Assembly (NCBI GenBank): GCA_017562135.1
Contig: QEYB01000766.1
Span: 682,001-746,000 of the forward strand
Direction of reading: 5' to 3'
Source of the DNA: Dipylidium caninum
Taxonomy: Eukaryota > Platyhelminthes > Cestoda > Cyclophyllidea > Dipylidiidae
DNA length: 64,000 bases
Shown here: one piece after another, positions 11,501 through 23,200 of the stretch
How the letters are laid out: each line of letters starts with the position of its first letter
Numbering within the stretch: the first letter of the stretch is position 1
The notes under the pieces: generated by a model
What the model was told of the DNA's origin: nothing
Seen by the model: the letters and a program-made list of their open reading frames with translations, nothing else
Databases searched by the model: none
Translations under genes and position numbers: made by a program

Positions 11501-14500
11501 CGCTCATGCCGCCCGGGGCGCATGTCACTGGGGAAGCCACCAATGAAGCTTAAAAACGGTGTGAAACTGCCTCTCGAGTCACCGTATTTGCGTGTCACTT
11601 GTCAGCTTTTGAGCCCGACAATGGAGAGGGCAAATTCCGTTTTGCAGAGCACAATGATAGCGGTGACTTTGCACAGCAGCCATGATGAGAGTCGTTTAAC
11701 TGTCTCCCCTGGGACTATGTTGACTCTTGGAAGGTGCCTGAAGACGCGTCTGAGACTGCTGAATGAGCCACTAAAATGACGTTCCCCCTCCCCTCTCCAG
11801 CAAGCGAACAACAACCGTCGCAAACGCTCCATCGCCAGCGGGCAGCCAGGCGGTGGTCTGACGCCGGCGGAGGAGAAGGCCTTCGGCGGGAAGAAGTTCC
11901 TGGCCGGAGGGGGCGGCGACTCGATGGAGGAGAGCATGGCTTCCGAGGCCGAACTCCAACGGGAGGCCGAGGTTTTGCGCAAAATGTTGAAGGAGGCGCA
12001 AAAACGTCTCAGAGAGAGTGAAAATGAGTTGACGCAACTGCGCGCCACCGTGGAGACGCAGTCCTCGCAGCTGCACATGTACGTTTTCCTCGTGAACTGG
12101 CCAATTGGGAAGGCGTTTGGAGGAGCTCAGGGGACAGAAGGGAACCCCGCGGGGGCGCAGAGAGAGGCAGCGAGCCTTGTTGAAGGGACCAGTGCCCGAC
12201 CGCCTGTCGGTCAAGCCGCGGGCGAGGTGGAGTTAAGGGGATGGGGGTGCAAAACTGTTGTAAATACCCGAACTCAGTCGACTGACTTAGTCTTCACTTT
12301 GTCACGGTGATTTCGCGCATTTGTAATCGGCTCGTTGCCGACTCGATTCCACTGTGCGCTCTGGTCGAAACACAGCCAATGCAGAAGTTAATGTTGGAGA
12401 CGCGCGGAGGTGGTTTTACAACAGACTCTTGGCTTTGGAGGGGAGCAACTGCTGTTTAGTGAGAAGCCCGCTCCTACCGTGTCACTTTCGGACGAGGCGG
12501 CCACGCGGACGTCCGGCAGGCACTGGAGCGCGGGCGTGCAGACAGACCATCGAGGTGGACTTGCAGCACGAGCCCCGCCACCGACTGTCAGACTTCGTCC
12601 GTTAGTAAATCTGATTTTTCTCTTGACTCAACTGCGGTTTGGTATTTTTTCTGGCGCAACAAGAGAAAAGCTGAGGGCCTCAACATACGTGGAAGAGAAG
12701 ACAGTCCTCCTCGGTCAGATCGAAAGCTCAAGTACGGTGGAGTCAGCAAGTTCCCTAGCCGTTACCCGCGATTCTGCCTTCCGCATGCTTCAACTAACCA
12801 CGCCGTCTATCCCCTTCCACCGCCCTTTTAACGAGCTTTTAATGCCACAAAGGGGAACTGATCCCGCAGTGCCCACTCGACCGCTCATTCGGACGCTCTT
12901 TTTAGGGACGCTCTTCACGAAGTCCAAGGCAAACACGCGTCGTATTTGCAGAGCGACTTTCTGGAGCGGGCATCGGTGAGGCACTTGGTTGTTTGTTTGC
13001 AATAATTAACACAACCAACTGTTCCCCCTTCCCCTTACGGGTCTACTTGCACCGACAGGATCTGCTGGGGCCGCCGTGGCAAAGAGGTGAGCTCCCTTCC
13101 GCCTTAACTTGTCTCCTCCACGCAATGTGACTGTTAACTGGTAGCTTTGCGTCCCCTTTAGACAGCGGCCAGTGGTCCGGCTCCAACGACTACAGCGACG
13201 TGAGTGATTCCGCGGCCTCAGAACGCCTTCACTTTTGTACTACTGGCGGAGATGTTCTTTGGCGCACTCCACACCGCTGTCCCGCCTTCGCATTCACGTA
13301 AACACATCCCGCCTCCGTGCAGTGTTAGATTGCACAGCGCCTAACAACCGTGGGAACCTCACACCTCACCTCGAGTGAGATTAGCGCCGGCCCAGTGCGG
13401 AGGCGTCGTGCTGGAGAGGACGCCGGCAAACCTCGCCGCGAAGCCTCCGTGCCCCGAGGCCTCTTAAGGGGACCTCTGTGCATGAAGCTCACCCGATGAA
13501 TTCACTCTGGTAATGGTAAAATTCCCGCTTCCCGAGGCATAAGTACTCTGCTTCCCCCGGGCCAGTCGTGTACGCCAAAGTCTAGTCTAGTCAGGAGGGC
13601 TTAGGAATGTCGATCTTCAAACTGTCGGGTAAAAGCCGCTCTGTGCTTTAAAATACATCGAGCATTGTGAAGTGTTGTGGTGTCGGAGCCAGGAGTTAGG
13701 TGAAAATTTCGTGAATTCACGGCATGTCAGCGCTCAGTGAGGCGGCAGCACCACTTGAGGCTCACATTTGAGGCATGTCGTTTCGTTGCGCAAGCCGAAA
13801 GCTAAAGCACGCCTCCACCGAGTCTTGTCTGGCAACTCTGACTGCAGTCACTCGCCCTTTGTTCTTTTGCCAGCGGCCCAACAACCACGTGGATCCGGAG
13901 GTAGCCAGCATCACGAACTGGTCGAATGTGGAGGGGTTCCAGGCGCCCGACCGCGTCTTCCGCGTCATAATGGTTGGTGACTCCTCGGTTGGAAAGACGT
14001 GCTTCATGTACCGCTTCTGTACTGGTCACTTCTACTACAATGTTCGTGCAACAGTCGGTATGGTGATGGCATAAATTAACTCTGCAGACCGAGTTCCCGT
14101 TAGTCGCTGTGGCGATCGTGCATGCGGGCCGGTGGACTGCTCCCCTCCCCGACTGCCCCATCCCCAGCGCCCTTGTCTAACTCTGTGCCACTTAACCCGG
14201 TAACTGTGTGCTGCCAGGTTCCAGTTCTGTCACATAGCGGTGACGTCGCTGTGGGTCGAGCACCGTCTCGCCACAGTTCGCTCCCACGCCAACGCCCACG
14301 GACGAGAGCCCGGCGTCTAGCCAACCGGGGCCTCACCGCTCCTTCTCCCACCCTCATCGTGGAGGAATGGGGCCGGAGGGCGGGGATGGAGGGCCGTCAC
14401 GCCCCAGTGCTTTTGTGTATGGCCTACCGGCCTCTCCAGACGAGAATGTCTGGTCAAAAAAGACTAATGAGCTGTGCAAGACTTACCGAGTTCCACGTAG

Positions 14501-16951
14501 GCTCCTCATGAGCGCAATTCTGCCGGGTGAAAGGGACAGCTGCTCCCCAGCCCGAGCGAAGTCTAGCACTCGTCAGTGAAAGGATTTTGCAATTGTGGTG
14601 GGGCCACAATTAAAAAGGCCTTTTTATTCGGCAACCACAGGTGTCGACTTCAAGACGAAGAACATGATGATCGACGGGAACCTGTACACTATCGAGATGT
14701 GGGACACCGCCGGCCAGGAGAAGTGAGTTTCCCCACCACTTGCTCCACGTCTCCCCACGGACAAAGGATATAAGACACGCACATTTCCGATATCTACTCA
14801 CCATCATCACCAAACAAATTTCTTTTTATCGTAACTGAGAAGTTTTTATGGCGTTGTTTGAGTATAGCGAAGTGTCGTCCCAAGAATGGGTCCTCGGGGG
14901 AGCAGAACTATGCCACCCGATGAGGAGAGGACGATTTCGATCTCCTCCGAGTCAGGGGGGAGAAAGGACGCCGGCCCCCCAGAGGGAAGTAACAACAAAC
15001 TCTTGGCTGTTTCAGGTACCACAGTCTAGCGCGTCAGTACTTCAGGAGATGTGATGGCGCCATTCTGATGTACGACGTCTCCAGTCGGGAATCCTTCCAC
15101 GGCGTCAGAGAGTGGGTCCAAATGCTGGAGGTGAGTGTGCTTGCTTGCAGCTCATGAGAGAGGTGGAGCTCCGTCGTGGGGCACGGCGAGAGAGAGAACA
15201 ATGGAATTAGAGGAGGTAGTACTGGAGGAGGCATTGACTCCGTCGAGGTCTTGTTGAGGCCTACTCTAGGCTTCATGTATGGTGGAACGCATACAGTCTG
15301 GTGTTTTTAGTGTAACTGCTCCTCGTGAGCCCTCCAGAGCGCCCATTTGGAGGCATTGAGGGGGAGACGAGCGGGGGTAGACATTGTTGGCCCCCAAGTG
15401 GCGCCAACGGAAAAGACTCCTCTCACCCGTCCAGCAGATCATTTTGCCACACCCAAAAGACCTCTAACGTCCACCATACCACAAAGTCGCCTTTGCGAAG
15501 CGTCTCAGCACTTGGCTGAGGCCTCGTAAATTCTTAGTAGGAGGCCTTCCAACGCCTGCACTGTGTCTTCTTACCTGAACTCAGGCTGCTCCTTTCAAAT
15601 TCTATAGGATAGTTGCAGCGAAAGGTTCCTGCCACGCGTTTTGGTGGGCAACAAGACGGATCTCCGGGACGGCCCAGAAAATTCTGTAAAACCCGCCTCA
15701 GCGGCCTTCATTTCGACGAAAGAGGGCGAAAACCTTGCCAAGGTACCCCATTGGCTGTGAATGTGGATTACCTCGCATGACTTCACACACCCCCCCCCTT
15801 CCCCACCCGCTTAGGCGTTTGCGGCGTCGGCTCCGAATGTCCATTGCAGCACCTCGCACGGACGGCCTGGCTGGTGACAGGATTTAGTTTGTGTAGGACT
15901 TACTTAGTTGGTGGACAACTTAGGAGGCAGAGTCAAATGCGCGCAATATGGCCGGAGAAGGTGGTCTTCTCGGCCCCGACTGGTCAAGACGTAGACGCCG
16001 AGGAGGCGAGACGAATGGTGTGCTGCTGTCCCCAGAAACATTCTACTTAATTTGCTCCTCGCGCCTAATGAGTGTTCCTCTCAAAACAAAGCGCCGCAAA
16101 ACAAGGAGCCATTTTGACGGCTGAATGATAACATTTTTTGCATTTCAGATCTACAAAGGGGACTTCGTCGAGACCAGTGTGCTCAACAGCATCAATGTCG
16201 ACGAAGTCGTCGTTAAGTTGGTGAGGTGAGTATTTTTCAGTTGGAACTCGTTGCCACCTATTGACTGACAAACAGACGGCGATTAACAGCGCCACCGGCG
16301 CCACGGCGTAGCCCCCTCGGAAGTGCGGATACGACTAAGGGGCTGGGCGGAGGGGCGCGGGGGGTGGGCGAAAATGCGCTCAGGGGCCGACTGCCCAACC
16401 ACGGGAAAGCCAAAGGGGCGTTAGACGCCCTCAAAGTCCCAGAGAAGTTTCATCGAGAGCCTCGGCAAGGCAGCCGATGTTTCAGCATCCAGTATGGACC
16501 CTGAAGTAGTACCGCGTGACACCACGAGAAATGACGCCCGAGCACAGAGAGAAGCATCACGAGCGAACACACGTTGTGATTCGATTACGGACCGTCAACG
16601 TGAAGGCTACTCGAAGAGACGCCGTCGACGATGAATCCACGCGATTGTGAAGGATGAGAAGGCGAACGGCGTCAGTCGGCCCCAGTTGACGCGTCGAGCG
16701 CATTCCACAACGACATGGCTGGCGCCCGAGTCGGGGGAAGAGGACCGCAGGCCCTCAGGGATGCTCCCCTCGCCATCCCCTCCCAATGAAGAATCCAACC
16801 GCGTCCACTCGAAGCAAGCTCTCCAAGGACTACATAACACGCGTCTGCAAATCTGCTTTTCAGGGCGATGAAGTACCGCGGCGACTGTGAAAACAGCGGT
16901 ATTCGCATCTCCAAAAAATCAAAGCCAAAAATGCCGAACTGCTGCAATTAA
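8566..16951 (+). CDS. RASEF: RASEF/RAB45-like protein: EF hands, coiled coil, Rab GTPase
   Basis: Exons: 8566..8954, 10245..10391, 10647..10737, 11150..11245, 11801..12078, about 12400..12604, 13059..13086, 13162..13199, 13874..14057, 14641..14722, 15016..15130, 15608..15742, 16149..16225 and 16864..16951 (stop TAA). Phases agree and the total is 650 aa. EF1 (residues 17-28) is degenerate at position 12, while EF2 (DADKDGLVTIDE, residues 53-64) is canonical. Exons 2-5 encode a charged coiled coil. The GTPase has P-loop GDSSVGKT, switch I Thr in RATVGVDF, WDTAGQEK, NKTD and a G5 element ETSVLNS in place of the usual ETSAK. It ends PNCCN, a dicysteine tail expected to be prenylated. The order EF hand, coiled coil, Rab defines RASEF/RAB45 and its relatives CRACR2A and RAB44, which act in Ca2+-linked membrane traffic. 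Exon 6 is the weak point: its 3' end (TTA before GTAAAT) fits well, but the 12400 acceptor is poor. Confidence 0.91.
9080..9420. promoter_or_regulatory. CpG-dense block in RASEF intron 1
   Basis: The first RASEF intron holds a GC-rich stretch with very frequent CpG, a NotI-type GCGGCCGC run, two alternating CG runs (about 9237-9244 and 9287-9296) and the motifs TGACTCA and TGACGTGGCG close together near 9303-9330. It resembles a CpG-island or intronic regulatory element. No coding exon is seen in it. Confidence 0.3.
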
Positions 16952-17212
16952 AGGTAGTTAGACGACCACTTCGCAGAGAACAAAAAAGCTTCTCATCCGC
17001 CCACTCTTCCCCTCCCCTCCTGCATGTCCACCAACATTCTCATTCATTATGTATAAAAACCAAATGAGCGAGCCAGTCCAAGATGTCCACACCCCTGTTT
17101 TCAAGGATGCCTGGGGAAGAATTCAAAAGTTTAGGGGAGTAAGTGTACACTATGAGACCAATAGAAGACAGAAAGTAAAAGGTTATGTACAGTGGGAGAA
17201 GAGTAAAAGGCA
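16952..17212. other. Short gap between convergent RASEF and STARD3 genes
   Basis: Only 261 bp separate the RASEF stop (+) and the STARD3 stop (-), so both 3' UTRs must end or overlap here. There is no AATAAA on either strand inside the gap. An ATAAAA sits near 17052 (+), and the first AATAAA on the + strand is at 17459-17464, inside the last STARD3 intron. Confidence 0.6.
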
Positions 17213-20200
17213 TTAACAGGCCTCATCGAGCATCGGACGCCGAAGAGACGGTGACTCGTCGGAGTCTGCATCAACGTGCAGGGAGACGGCGCGAGTTTGG
17301 AGGGCCTTGTGGAAAGTGGCGAGGGAAGCCTCCACTCCCCTTGTCGTCATATGCGCGGGGAACCAACCCTGGGGGGGGGAGAACAGCCAAAATGACGTGG
17401 TCATCAAGTTTTTGCACGGGATTCAGTCCAGATGGCAGGATTACGGGGCGTGCGAAGAAATAAAGACAAGACAACGCCTCTCAGTTAAGAAGTGGATGTC
17501 GCCGCACAGCACAGCACCGCACTGCGCCCCACCCGCCTGTCAAGCCACTTAAGAAGTGACTGAAAAGCATCGCTTTACGACTGCAGCTCTGCCGGAATTT
17601 TAAACTCTGACAATGTATTGATACTCGAGATTAAAGTGAGGAGTATTACGTTAACGACAGAGCGTAGGCTTTACTGTTTCGTCCTGCCACCTCGTGTACG
17701 ACGCAGTAGAAGGGTCGCGCGATACTCTCTTCTTCTGGACAGAGACAGAGTGGGCAGAGAGCACCTCAAGACGATATTGTTGCTCGGTCGCGTATGTTTG
17801 GGTGAGAACGAAGTGTGTGTGCACCCTTATCGAAACAGGAGGGTGCAAATACACACACAGAGAGATCATCGAGTTCATAATGCGCAGTTGCGATGACTTT
17901 GTCAGTCAATTCGCCAGAAAAGCACGCGAGAGCCAACTTTTAATAGGTCAAATTGTAAATCCGACTGTGTGAGACCAGAGAGCTTTTGTACACTTCGGTT
18001 ACACATGAAGTTCACCTCAATTGTGAAGATAGGGGTGAAGAATCAACTGCACTCTTATTGCACGAAAAAATTATGAAGTTGACGCTACCTTCAAATCCAC
18101 GCAGGTGATGAACACGAGGTGGCAGACGCCAGCGCTGGGTTGGAGGAAAATTGCGTTGATGAGCTGTTCCGCGCTGAAAAACGAGGAAACAGAGGAATGA
18201 GGCCGAGCTGTGTCAGCGTGTAGACACCCACAGAAGCACCGTTTCCATGCCTAAACTAGACAGGCACCAGTTATCGTTTGCAGAAGCGCACCAAGGCGCG
18301 GTGGACCCACAGAAAAACTTGAGTGTACCAAGAAATTGGCACACAGTACTCAAAATGCACTTGGTGTATTTTAAGAACATTCAAGAACGCTTCCAACCCT
18401 ACTCTTCATCACTTGATAGTCCTAACAGACACAATGACGCGTCCTTCTAATGTCTTCGCCAGTCCAAGAAAAAGAGCACCCCCTACAGCCAAAGCAGTGT
18501 TGAGCAGTTCGGAATGCCCTACCGGACGTAGTCCTCCGAGGGCGGACACTTCGGGAAGTCGACAGAGGAGGAGGCAATATAGGGCACGCCGCCTTTAATA
18601 CCCCATGTCCGTAGCATCACAAAATCCCTGAAAAGTAAATAAACTGTTCATGTCGAGAAGAAGGACAGCAAGCAAACAAGCATGAAGGAGATGATTTTGC
18701 ATGTGGTCCATTTGCTAGTGTAACAGTGATTTTAACGATGGACTTGTCTACGTGCAGGCGACAACATATGACTTGTCTAAGACAAATGTTTACTTCTCGT
18801 TGATCAACGTTTACTGTTACGGTGACCTACTGGAAAGGCAACTTTCAAATCTATTTACATTAGTCAGGGGCCAACTTGCTTCGTAAGGAGAACTGGAGGT
18901 CGAGAGACACTTGATGACCTCCTATTGCAAATTCGTTTGTCCTAACTGGTGTATTTGCGATGACTAAGATGATTTACAGAGGAGGGAAATGAAAAGAGGA
19001 CGTACCGCGGTTTGATGAGACCCCCCAACACCTCTTTGGTCACGGAATGAACAATATCGAGGTCATCCCGAGGAAATTTTTGCAGAAACTGAGGAAAAAA
19101 TCACGACGAGTGAAGTGAAATATCAACGGCCATCAAGGACGGGAGAGGCAAAAGTCGTGGACATACCCTCGCGGAAGTAATCGCGGAGTTCCAAAGGGGA
19201 GAGAACTCAAAACCATGGACCAAGTCATTGAAAATAGTTTTCACCGGTGCATTTATTAGCGCCTGAAAGGAGGAAAAGTATCGTAGAGACTCACCGATGC
19301 AGCCGTGAAAAAAATGAGCCTTTTGGGCACTTCGGAAGAGAGTTCCGCGGGAGGGCGTTGCCATAATGAATGTCCACGCTTAGGGCACTCGTTGCGGTGA
19401 TCGTGGTGCCCGAGTTGGAATACTGTCAACTGTGTAACTGGAAACTATGAAACGCGGCTCCCCGTCTAATCTTTGCTCATTCGCGACTGAGAAAAATGCA
19501 TTGCAAGAAGCGTCCGATCTTTTTATCTATCGACTTTAAAGCTTTTCTCCTTATTCATTTCGTAAAAGTTTTCCGTGCTCGTATCCGGTTTTTATTTTAG
19601 TTTTTCACCGAGACCGAATTGAAACAAAACGCGATTCATATCTGTTTTTCTTGTACGAGTTCAAATTGAACCATAGCGCAGCGCACCAGACTTTGGGAAG
19701 CACTCGGTGGGACATTTGGGGATGGATCCACTATTAAAAAATAAAGTAGTACTAGAAAAATGCTCGGTGTTGATTCCAAAAATTGCGTTCCGCCTATTTG
19801 AGCATCGTCAAGGGAGGGAGGAAGGAAGGAAGGAAGAAAGAAAGGCTGTGGAATCCGGTCCGCACACGACTACTCGCGAACTTGGGTCTGAACTAAGGAC
19901 TGGCCACACGGCTACGGCTGTGCTACGGCATCTGCGTGCAGTAAATAAAGAGGACAACTGACGCAACCGCAGCCGGTCGAGTGGGGGAGCAGGTGCGCAT
20001 CGGTGCCACTGCCTTCGCAGGGCACGACGACGGCCGTTTTTAGACAAAATCATCACTTGTGACGGAAAGTAGATTTTGTGAATGGGAAGGTAAGAAGACA
20101 CACACCGCCAGGACTCATCTCTAAGGCGAAATTTCATCAAAAATTTGTGGTTACCATATTGTGGGATGCCCAAGGAGTGAGCATCCAGGCGAAACCGTGG

Positions 20201-23200
20201 AATTGATGTAATGCATAAGAAGAAACCCTTAAGAGGGAGAGAGAGAACAAGCAGCATTGCTCAATCGACACGGCGCAATGCTGCTGTGTGATAATGGCGC
20301 TGAACGACGACCACATGAAGCTTCAAATACTCCTGACAAATTGGATGACCCCTCCACATTGCGGAACTTTACCAAATCCTCCACATTCACTTGATATTTA
20401 TCCGAACGACTATTGCTTTTTCGCAATTACGAAATATTTTTTTTTAGGAAAAAAATACAGTAACCAAAATGATATTGTAACAGAATGAATGCTTGCTCGG
20501 CTCTAAAAACAAAGATCTTGCTCAAAAAGTCCTATGTGACTCGCACAAGAGTTGGCAGAAAGTCATGGACGCCCCTGGTAGTTATCTCAATTGAATTTAA
20601 TAAACAATTTAGAAAATTTTGCCCCTATATTCAGTGCCAATTTCATAGTTTCCAACCTAATGCAAGTTTTGGCCTCGGAATGCCTTCGATAAGGCCAGAA
20701 GATCCTCTGACACTATAATTCACTGTCATTTACGTCGGCCGAGAGGGAAGCTCTGTGGTTGATATTGAATTGATATTCGTTGTTCATGTCGAAAGGATTA
20801 CTCCATTTCGGCATTCCGCCAGCTAGTTTCGAAGAGACTAACACTGACACCTGCAAAAGGTCACCACGAGTGCCTCATTACCGGTGTGCAAGAGTTTCAC
20901 TCTCTCCCAAACCTACCACAAACCGCTTCACGCAATTCCCTAATGGGGCCGCCGCTTAATTCCCCTGAATGGTAAGTTTAACCGACAAGCACCTATTCTA
21001 CTTTTTTCGCAGCATAAATAACCGTAGCGGTTTCGCCAGAGAACTCCTGTACCAAATGAACAAAATAATCACTGATCTAGGGTTTAAGAGAACAATCAAA
21101 TGAATGCAAGCAAAGTAACTCCGAAAGCAGTCTTGGTTTAGACGCCACACAACTCACATCCATACGAAAGACCTTATGACTGAAGCCCTGAAGGCTGATC
21201 GAGGAGATGCGAGGCCCAGTTGTGTGGCCTAATATGGAGGTCGCGTTCCAAGCTGGGTGCTCTAAAGTTGCCCAAGCGTTCCGACGCAAATTCTCCGCCC
21301 GGGTTAAAATTGCAGCCATCTAGAGAGAGAATTCAAATACTGTTATGGGGGAAATTAGGCTGTTCGACCATGAGGGAAAACATCACGGAGTGACACCAGC
21401 TGACATTAAAATTCGTCCCCTTAAACAAATCCCACGATGCAACGCCGAACATAAAAACGCATGAAACGGACGGCTGATTGGAAAAGTAAGTAGTGTAATA
21501 GAAAAATAGAGGATGGGAAAATCTACTTTTAACCCCTGCGCGAGACGAACACATGGATTAGGAGGGCGTTGAGGAAGCCTGAGGAAGCCTTTTAGTGCTA
21601 CGCCAGGGACTCACATCCATAGACGCATCGGTGGGGAGCGTCAAGGGGTACTTCGAAGCGCTCAAAAGGGATTCCACGTCGCCTATCAGAGAGCCTGGAA
21701 GAAAGAAATGGCAAGCACACACGTGAAAAACAACCCAGAGCATTGGAATGTGGTAGCCATCCAAAAAAGCGCCACAGCAATTCGGCAACGTATGAATAGC
21801 TATTCCCCCACCGTGATCAAATGAGACGACTATTGCTACGATTACCGTACTTACCTTTCAGTTTGTTAAATAGCCTTTTTTGCCACAGTGGACCTTATCT
21901 CCCTACACAACGCAAAAATTTTTAAATTCTCAGGGACTCCTTGCAAACCAAGAATATCGACTTAGAAAGGTGGAGTTGAGAAGGAGGCATTAAGAATTTA
22001 ACTTGCATGTACCACATAGCAAGTTTCGGGCATCGGTGTATAGCGAAGGTGAAGATGAACAAAACAGCCCTTAGCTTCGGTACTTGACTCCTAATTGCCT
22101 TTGTTCAGTTCATATGTAATAACCTTTTGTTCCCAAACCCACGAAAAGTTATTGAATTTTTGCAATACAGTGGAATTTAATGAACTCTAGAATCAAATCC
22201 TTAGGGCTGAAAGTAAGCCAATGATTTGAACTTTGGGCCGCCCGTAGCGGTCGTCTCGGTAATACAACCTTCTTTTGAACGAGTTGAGACATTCCGAATA
22301 AATCCGCTTAACATTTTTAACCCGACTCCAGTAACACCTTGTCATGCGCTTGTGTTGAAGGTAAAATAAATGGACTTGGTCCTTTGCTTCATATATTACA
22401 ACTGAGTGGCCAGCACACCGATTTATGTGACGTTTCTTTCTCCAGCCACGAGGTGGGCACCCGCATAGAACTTCTTTTACATTTTGAGGATAAAAATAAT
22501 ACCATAAATACAGTTCAGCAATCAATGTGTGGTGCATCACTTTAAATATCAGTGTAACTTACAAACTCGATGTCTTTCACAAGTTAATATTTACGTCATG
22601 CACATCGCTAACAACTTCGAGGAGTGAACTTGGAGACGACAGTGGCCATTGATGGAAGGAATTGGAAGCATCAGTACTCCACAACGAAACCTCGGAATTC
22701 GTGGGAGCAGAAGTGAGAAAAGGTGGTCAACCTACCCTCGGGTGAGCCGTAGATGGTGCCGACGCCGAGCGAATTCGCTGCTCCGGTCGCCCACCGATGA
22801 ATGGAGGCAAAGTGCGCTGATTCCGCGTCGAAGGCGGAGGGATGGTTCGGGTTCACTCGCTGGTAAGTATTGACAACTATAGTGCCAAAAAATCAATGTT
22901 TTCGGTTGCATTTACTGGTGCCGCAGTGTCTGCGGTCATGACAGGGTGCAACTTTCATGTGCCCCCTCCCTTTGGCAAACTGTTTCACACAGAATGAGAA
23001 CCAGAATGGCCAAATGACAAAGGAATTAACAAACGTGTTCCACATGCAATTTTAAGATGGACATAAAGATACTTATTACGCAATAACCCTGAAGTTTAAT
23101 AAATTGTCTAAATACGTCAAGTGAAGGGTAGATTTCAGGCGCTATGCAACTGTTGACAAAAAGTTAATCATGTTTGTGACAGGGGTATTCTGAAGGAACC

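Noticed and set aside
12410..12979. 189-codon open frame
   Set aside because: It contains the probable RASEF exon 6 and then reads into the next intron. The part after 12604 has no coding features.
15814..15883. Possible extra RASEF exon reading AFAASAPNVHCSTSHGR after exon 15608..15742
   Set aside because: It runs into a stop and its donor does not keep frame with the G5 exon at 16149, which continues the Rab domain well without it.
19292..19360. Minus-strand segment with a good donor (GTGAGT) and an open frame reading ELSSEVPKRLIFFTAAS, between STARD3 exons
   Set aside because: The START domain alignment runs directly from the exon at 21158 (KVFRMD) to the exon at 19262 (ALINAPVK). Inserting this segment would break a conserved strand. 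It may be a cryptic exon.
22193..22540. 115-codon minus-strand ORF in a STARD3 intron considered as an exon or transposon ORF
   Set aside because: It does not match MENTAL or START sequence, has no matching splice phase and shows no transposase or reverse transcriptase motif.
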